Assembly (NCBI GenBank): GCA_026415995.1
Contig: JAOAGB010000029.1
Location: 1 to 17,527 of the forward strand
DNA: 17,527 nucleotides
Direction of reading: 5' to 3'
Source of the DNA: Thermodesulfovibrio sp.
GTDB taxonomy: Bacteria; Nitrospirota; Thermodesulfovibrionia; Thermodesulfovibrionales; Thermodesulfovibrionaceae
The notes beneath the pieces are model-generated. The model was not told the DNA's origin, made no database searches, and was given only the letters and a program-made list of their open reading frames with translations. A program made the translations under genes and the position numbers. Numbering within the stretch: the first letter of the stretch is position 1; the number at the start of each line of letters is the position of its first letter. Positions 13,202 to 17,527 of the stretch are shown one piece after another.

Positions 13202-14411
13202 TAGTTCCGCCAAATCCGAAAGAATTTGTCATGGCACATTTTATTTCCTTTTTTCTTGACTTATATGGGACATAATCAAGGTCACATTCAGGATCAGGGT
13301 TATCAAGATTTATTGTAGGAGGAACAACATTCTCATAGATACTCAAAATCGTGAAAATCGCCTCTATACCACCAGCAGCGCCAAGTAGATGTCCTGTCAT
13401 AGATTTTGTTGAGCTTACACAAAGCTTATATGCATGTTCTCCAAAAACTGTCTTTATTGCCTGCGTTTCCAATTCGTCACCCTGTTTTGTCGCTGTGCCA
13501 TGAGCATTAATATAATCCACTTCTTCTGGTCTAACTCCTGCATCATGCAAGGCCATCTTCATACATCTGGCTCCACCTTCTCCTTCAGGTGCGGGTGCTG
13601 TAATATGGTAAGCGTCAGAACTCATTCCATAACCAGAAAGCTCGGCGTAAATTTTAGCTCCTCTTCTAAGAGCATGTTCTAATTCTTCAATAATTATTAT
13701 TCCAGCTCCTTCTCCCATTACAAATCCGTCTCTATCAACATCAAAGGGTCTACTTGCTTTTTCAGGCTCGTCATTTCTTGTTGAAAGAGCTCTCATCACT
13801 GAAAATCCAGAAACAGCCATAGGTGTAATAACAGCTTCTGCACCACCTGCTATCATCACATCTGCATCTCCGTATTCAATCATTCTGAAAGCTTCGCCAA
13901 TTGCATGATTTCCGGAAGCACAGGCTGTAGTAACTGCTAAATTTGGTCCTTTAATTCCATATTTTAAAGATACTTGCCCTGCAGCAAGGTTAATTATTAC
14001 CATTGGAATAAAAAAAGGACTAACCCTCTTCCAACCTTTTTCAAGTGATAATTTGTGATAATATTCAATAGCAGGCAGGCCTCCCATACCTGAACCAATA
14101 ACGATTCCTATTCTTTCAGAATTTTCCTTATCAATTTTTAATCCCGAATCATCAATTGCCATCTGTGTAGCAGCAATGGCAAAATGGATAAATCTATCCA
14201 TCTTTTTTACTTCTTTTGGTTCGATATAATTAGTTGGTTCAAAGCCTTTGACTTCAGCAGCTATTTTTACAGGATAGGCAGAAGTATCAAAATGGGTAAT
14301 ATAACCCACTCCTGATTTTCCCTCAAGAATTGCCTGCCAAGTAGATTTTACATCAAGCCCGAGCGGGGTAATAGCACCCAGCCCGGTAACCACAACTCTT
14401 CTTTTAGCCAT
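13164..14411 (-). CDS. fabF: 3-oxoacyl-[acyl-carrier-protein] synthase II FabF
   Basis: FabF condenses malonyl-ACP with acyl-ACP in the elongation cycle of fatty-acid synthesis. The 415-residue product is full length. The catalytic triad is C164 in T-T-A-C-A-S-G (161-167), H304 in N-A-H-G-T-A-T (302-308) and H341 in M-T-G-H-L-L-G-A-A-G (338-347), with K336 in S-S-T-K-S. The C-terminal F-G-F-G-G-T-N is also present. The ATG lies 6 nt after acpP with little Shine-Dalgarno, so translation may be coupled to acpP. The 3' end overlaps the start of rnc by 38-50 bp depending on the rnc start. Confidence 0.98.
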   Translation of the reverse strand: MAKRRVVVTGLGAITPLGLDVKSTWQAILEGKSGVGYITHFDTSAYPVKIAAEVKGFEPTNYIEPKEVKKMDRFIHFAIAATQMAIDDSGLKIDKENSERIGIVIGSGMGGLPAIEYYHKLSLEKGWKRVSPFFIPMVIINLAAGQVSLKYGIKGPNLAVTTACASGNHAIGEAFRMIEYGDADVMIAGGAEAVITPMAVSGFSVMRALSTRNDEPEKASRPFDVDRDGFVMGEGAGIIIIEELEHALRRGAKIYAELSGYGMSSDAYHITAPAPEGEGGARCMKMALHDAGVRPEEVDYINAHGTATKQGDELETQAIKTVFGEHAYKLCVSSTKSMTGHLLGAAGGIEAIFTILSIYENVVPPTINLDNPDPECDLDYVPYKSRKKEIKCAMTNSFGFGGTNASLVFKKFSGS

Positions 14412-14417
14412 GAAAAA

Positions 14418-14654
14418 TTATGCCTGACTAGTTTTGTTTTTTATGTAGTCAATTGCGTCTTTTACCTTGCTGATTTTTTCAGCATCTTCATCAGGAATTT
14501 CGATACCAAAAGCTTCTTCAAAAGCCATAACAAGCTCTACCGTATCAAGTGAGTCTGCTCCAAGGTCTTCAACAAAAGAAGCCTCTGGGGTGACTTGTGC
14601 CACCTCAACTCCAAGCTGTTTTGCTATAATTTCCTTTACCTTTTCTTCTACCAT
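14418..14654 (-). CDS. acpP: Acyl carrier protein AcpP
   Basis: AcpP carries growing acyl chains on a phosphopantetheine arm. The 78-residue acidic product has the attachment motif G-A-D-S-L-D with S35 as the modified serine, and the recognition helix V-E-L-V-M-A-F-E-E (39-47), all standard. The ATG follows a perfect AAGGAGG (14661-14667) by 6 nt, the strongest ribosome-binding site in the window, fitting the high ACP demand of cells. It lies between fabG (24-bp gap) and fabF (6-bp gap). Confidence 0.98.
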   Translation of the reverse strand: MVEEKVKEIIAKQLGVEVAQVTPEASFVEDLGADSLDTVELVMAFEEAFGIEIPDEDAEKISKVKDAIDYIKNKTSQA

Positions 14655-14660
14655 TACATA

Positions 14661-14667
14661 CCTCCTT
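14661..14667 (-). promoter_or_regulatory. Strong ribosome binding site of acpP
   Basis: AAGGAGG on the minus strand, 6 nt before the acpP ATG, is a complete match to the anti-Shine-Dalgarno sequence. It is in the 24-bp fabG-acpP gap. Confidence 0.8.
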
Positions 14668-14678
14668 CATTTTCTTTT

Positions 14679-15416
14679 TTACATGTACATTCCACCATTT
14701 ACATGAATAACCTGACCGGTTATGTATCCTGATTCTGGTAAGGCTAAAAATATTATAGCATTTGCCACATCATTAGTTGTTCCAAATCTTGAAAGAGGAA
14801 TCATTTTAAGCATTTCTTCCTTAACTTTTTCCGGCAACTTATCGGTCATGGCAGTCTGAATAAAACCAGGTGCAACAGCATTTACAGTGATCCCACGGGA
14901 AGCGTATTCCTTTGCAAGTGTCTTAGTCATTGCCACAAGTCCTGCCTTTGATGCCGAATAGTTTACCTGTCCTGGATTACCTATAAATGCAACTACTGAG
15001 GCAATATTTATTATTCTACCATATTTCAGTTTTGACATGATCTTGACTGCTTCTCTGGAACATAGAAAAGCACCTTTAAGGTTAATATTTAAAACCGCAT
15101 CCCATTCTTCATCCTTCATTCTAATTAAAAGATTATCCTTTGTTATCCCTGCATTGTTTACAAGAATCTCTATTTTTTCAAATTTTTTAATAGCCTCTTC
15201 AAACATAATTTTAACATCATTAGCATTTGATACATCTGCTTTAAGTCCAAGTGTTTCAATACCAAATTTTGCTTTTATTTCCTCTGCCGCTTCTTTTGCA
15301 ACTGTGTCATCTATGTCAACAATTACAACATTTACTCCTCTTTTAGCAAATTCCTCTGCTGTGGTTCTTCCAATTCCCCTTGAAGAACCAGTTATTATTG
15401 CTGTTTGTCCTTTCAT
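14679..15416 (-). CDS. fabG: 3-oxoacyl-[acyl-carrier-protein] reductase FabG
   Basis: FabG reduces 3-ketoacyl-ACP with NADPH in fatty-acid elongation. The 245-residue product is a classical short-chain dehydrogenase: the cofactor motif T-G-S-S-R-G-I-G (9-16), N-N-A-G (87-90), and catalytic N112, S140, Y153 and K157 in Y-S-A-S-K. P-G-F-I-x-T-x-M-T and the C-terminal G-Q-V-I-H-V-N-G-G-M are typical of FabG rather than other reductases. AAGGGGG about 9 nt before ATG is the ribosome-binding site. It is the first gene of fabG-acpP-fabF-rnc; plsX, fabH and fabD, often found upstream in other bacteria, are absent because ileS lies divergently there. Confidence 0.97.
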   Translation of the reverse strand: MKGQTAIITGSSRGIGRTTAEEFAKRGVNVVIVDIDDTVAKEAAEEIKAKFGIETLGLKADVSNANDVKIMFEEAIKKFEKIEILVNNAGITKDNLLIRMKDEEWDAVLNINLKGAFLCSREAVKIMSKLKYGRIINIASVVAFIGNPGQVNYSASKAGLVAMTKTLAKEYASRGITVNAVAPGFIQTAMTDKLPEKVKEEMLKMIPLSRFGTTNDVANAIIFLALPESGYITGQVIHVNGGMYM

Positions 15417-15453
15417 AACCTATTTCCCCCTTGTTTAAAGCTCTGAAAATCAA

Positions 15454-15459
15454 ATTATA
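15454..15459 (-). promoter_or_regulatory. Putative -10 box of the fab operon
   Basis: TATAAT on the minus strand predicts a leader of about 30 nt carrying the fabG Shine-Dalgarno. The -35 match is poor (GGAATT at 17 bp), but the flanking A/T tracts could aid promoter function. Confidence 0.45.
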
Positions 15460-15483
15460 AAAAAATTTTATCGAAAAATTCCA

Positions 15484-15500
15484 CTATACCGTCGGTAGAG
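15484..15500. promoter_or_regulatory. 17-bp palindrome, candidate repressor operator between fabG and ileS
   Basis: CTATACCG, a central T, and CGGTAGAG form an inverted repeat with 7 of 8 positions matching. The inner T-A-C-C-G-N-C-G-G-T-A is perfect and is the only GC-rich patch in this AT-rich gap. Size and symmetry resemble operators of TetR-family regulators, some of which control fatty-acid genes. It lies 25 bp upstream of the fabG -10 and just upstream of possible ileS promoter elements. No regulator gene is in the window. Confidence 0.4.
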
Positions 15501-15534
15501 ATTTGCCGATTAATTTCAAGTGCTATAAAATCAA

Positions 15535-15564
15535 TTGAAAATTAAGGGTCTATTATGGTATTCT
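15535..15564 (+). promoter_or_regulatory. Putative ileS promoter, leaderless
   Basis: TTGAAA (15535-15540), an 18-bp spacer and TATTCT (15559-15564) end 7 nt before the ileS ATG, predicting a leaderless start. An alternative is an extended -10 (TG at 15521-15522, then TATAAA at 15524-15529) with TTGCCG at 15503-15508, which would give a leader of about 36 nt. The sequence alone does not decide. Confidence 0.4.
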
Positions 15565-15571
15565 TTTTACT

Positions 15572-17527
15572 ATGCCTGAGGATTATAAAAATACGCTCAA
15601 TCTCCCACAGACAGAGTTTCCCATGAAGGCTAATCTTGCTGAAAGGGAGCCTCAGATACTTAATTTCTGGCATGAACAAGAGATTTATGAAAAACTTCAA
15701 AGAAAAAATAAGGAAGAAGGTAATGGCCAGTTCATCCTTCATGATGGACCACCCTATGCCAACGGGCACATTCATATTGGTCATGCCTTAAATAAAATTC
15801 TTAAAGATATTATTGTCAAGTATCACTCTATGATAGGACAATACTGTCCCTACGTTCCTGGATGGGATTGCCATGGCCTTCCTATTGAATTACAGGTAGA
15901 TAAATCTCTTGGAAAAGACAAGGAAAAGATAGACATATTAAAAAAAAGACAGCTTTGTAGAGAATATGCTGAAAAATTTATAAATATCCAAAGAGATGAG
16001 TTTATACGTCTTGGTGTTTTTGGTTATTGGAACACTCCCTACATCACCATGTCCAACGACTATGAAGCTACAATTGTAAGAGAATTCCTTACTTTTGTTA
16101 AACATGGTTATGTTTATCGTGGTAAGAAGCCTGTTTACTGGTGTCCCTCCTGTGTAACTGCACTTGCCGATGCAGAGGTTGAGTATGGGGAGAAAGAGTC
16201 TCCCTCCATATTTGTTGCCTTTGAAGTAATTGATAGAGATAGATTCCCTGTTAAAGATGAACCGCTATATATTGTTATATGGACAACAACTCCTTGGACT
16301 CTACCTGCTAATTTAGCTTTAGCAGTACATCCAGATTTTGATTATGTGGGAGTAAGAACTCCAAGGGGTGTGATTATACTGGTTAAAGAAGCAATTAAAA
16401 ATCTCAAAGATAAAATAGAAATTGATGAATCTCCTCTTTTTGAAATTAAAGGTTTATCTCTTGAAGGCATCAAGGCAAAACATCCCTTTATAGATAGAAC
16501 CTCAAAGGTTGTTATCGCTGATTTTGTTGAAACAGGAGAAGGTTCAGGTATTGTTCATATAGCTCCAGGGCATGGAATAGAAGACTACGAAGTGGGATTA
16601 AAGCACGGACTTGATATTTATGCACCTGTAGATGATAAAGGCAAATTTACTGAAGATGTGCCTTATTTTGCCAATCAAAATGTTTTTTCTGCCAATAAAG
16701 AGATTATTGAACACATTAAAGAAAAGGGCTTGCTCCTATGGGAAGGAAAGATTATCCATTCATATCCTCACTGTTGGAGATGTAAAAAACCCATTATTTT
16801 CAGAGCAACAACTCAATGGTTTATATCTATGGAACATGAAAACCTTAGAGAAAAAGCTTTAAAGGAGATAGATAAAGTAAGATGGATACCTTCATGGGGA
16901 AGAGATAGAATTTACTCTATGGTTGAGAGGAGACCTGACTGGTGTCTTTCACGTCAGCGTAGCTGGGGTGTACCTATAACTCTTTTTGTATGTAAAAAAT
17001 GCGGATATATAATAAAAGAGCAAAAACTTTTTGATAAAATCTGCAACCTTGTTGAAAAGGAAGGTTCAGATGTATGGTTCAGACTTGAGCTTGAAGAGTT
17101 GCTTCCTGGATATTCATGCCCCAATTGTAATTTAAAGGAATTTCAAAAAGAAAAAGATATACTTGATGTATGGTTTGACTCCGGTGTTAGTCACGCAGCA
17201 GTTCTTGAGAGAAACACTATACTTAGCTGGCCTGCTGATATGTATCTTGAAGGTAGTGATCAGCATCGTGGTTGGTTTCAGAGTTCCCTCATAGCATCAC
17301 TTGGTACCAAGGGTAAAGCTCCCTATAAAATTGTTCTTACCCATGGTTTTACAGTTGATGGACAGGGTAGAAAGATGTCCAAATCACTTGGCAATGTAAT
17401 AGCTCCTCAGGAGATTATAAAGGTAAATGGTGCAGATATAGTAAGACTATGGGTTTCTGCAGAAGACTACAGAGATGATATAAAACTCTCAAAAGAAATA
17501 CTAATGAGGCTTACTGAAGCGTATAGA
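15572..17527 (+). CDS. ileS: Isoleucyl-tRNA synthetase IleS, 3' end outside window
   Basis: IleS charges tRNA-Ile with isoleucine and edits valine. The frame starts at the ATG at 15572, the only start after an in-frame TGA at 15536, and stays open to the window edge (652 codons). The class I signature appears as P-Y-A-N-G-H-I-H-I-G-H (61-71, HIGH at 68-71), with P-G-W-D-C-H-G-L-P-I-E shortly after. The CP1 editing domain contains T-T-T-P-W-T-L-P-A-N. K-M-S-K-S is at 601-605, in frame with HIGH, so no frameshift is present in the visible part. A cysteine-rich stretch (C-x2-C pairs) precedes the D-V-W-F-D-S-G motif. The anticodon-binding and C-terminal zinc domains lie beyond the window. No Shine-Dalgarno precedes ATG, and no T-box leader is present. 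Confidence 0.97.
   Translation, partial: MPEDYKNTLNLPQTEFPMKANLAEREPQILNFWHEQEIYEKLQRKNKEEGNGQFILHDGPPYANGHIHIGHALNKILKDIIVKYHSMIGQYCPYVPGWDCHGLPIELQVDKSLGKDKEKIDILKKRQLCREYAEKFINIQRDEFIRLGVFGYWNTPYITMSNDYEATIVREFLTFVKHGYVYRGKKPVYWCPSCVTALADAEVEYGEKESPSIFVAFEVIDRDRFPVKDEPLYIVIWTTTPWTLPANLALAVHPDFDYVGVRTPRGVIILVKEAIKNLKDKIEIDESPLFEIKGLSLEGIKAKHPFIDRTSKVVIADFVETGEGSGIVHIAPGHGIEDYEVGLKHGLDIYAPVDDKGKFTEDVPYFANQNVFSANKEIIEHIKEKGLLLWEGKIIHSYPHCWRCKKPIIFRATTQWFISMEHENLREKALKEIDKVRWIPSWGRDRIYSMVERRPDWCLSRQRSWGVPITLFVCKKCGYIIKEQKLFDKICNLVEKEGSDVWFRLELEELLPGYSCPNCNLKEFQKEKDILDVWFDSGVSHAAVLERNTILSWPADMYLEGSDQHRGWFQSSLIASLGTKGKAPYKIVLTHGFTVDGQGRKMSKSLGNVIAPQEIIKVNGADIVRLWVSAEDYRDDIKLSKEILMRLTEAYR

Noticed and set aside
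12677..13213. Mini-RNase III (MrnC) instead of RNase III
   Set aside because: The N-E-R-L-E-F-L-G-D and D-A-V-E-A-L-I-G-A motifs, and the position after fabF, are those of classical RNase III.
15037..15438. Plus-strand frame of 133 codons opposite fabG
   Set aside because: Antisense shadow of fabG, which has all catalytic residues on the minus strand.
15417..15571. T-box riboswitch upstream of ileS
   Set aside because: The gap is only 155 bp, has no conserved T-box sequence and no terminator hairpin.

Overview
This window is a compact, AT-rich stretch of a bacterial chromosome. Every long reading frame that matches a known family is a housekeeping, motility or cofactor gene, and I see no phage, transposon, CRISPR array, tRNA or rRNA. 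The gene set suggests a flagellated, probably anaerobic, Gram-negative-type bacterium: two flagellar stator pairs, a PilZ protein, an AhbD/NirJ-like radical SAM protein beside hemE, BioW-type pimelate activation, and a biotin synthase whose cysteine pattern looks like that of strict anaerobes. A Thermodesulfovibrio-like member of the Nitrospirota would fit the low GC and gene content. That is inference from memory, without a database search.

Layout: (1) 1-1253, the 3' end of a DUF255/YyaL-type gene on + converging on miaA on -. (2) 1281-4906, a motility block on +: motA1-motB1 (PomA/MotA type), then a PilZ gene with its own promoter, then motA2-motB2 (E. coli MotA type). (3) 4884-7406, a coupled minus-strand unit bioB-bioW-diacylglycerol-kinase-like gene. 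(4) 7439-8962, a sodium:solute (NSS/SLC6) symporter on -. (5) 9054-12765, a tight plus-strand operon: radical SAM/SPASM protein, hemE, purN, rsmD, coaD. (6) 12677-15416, a minus-strand fatty-acid unit fabG-acpP-fabF followed by a shortened rnc. (7) 15572 to the end, the 5' two thirds of ileS on +.

How it is organised: genes within units mostly overlap or abut (ATGA, TAATG, or longer overlaps). All three convergent gene pairs overlap, by 12, 23 and 89 bp, with no visible intrinsic terminator. The first genes of several units have a -10 box only 6-8 nt before ATG and no Shine-Dalgarno sequence, which predicts leaderless or nearly leaderless mRNAs, whereas many internal genes have good Shine-Dalgarno sequences. 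Most interesting points: an RNase III without its dsRNA-binding domain whose tail is read antisense to coaD; a biotin synthase with a shifted auxiliary-cluster cysteine set; an AhbD-like radical SAM protein paired with HemE; a PilZ domain split by a helical insert between two stator sets; and a 17-bp palindrome between fabG and ileS. No wholly new multi-gene system is evident.
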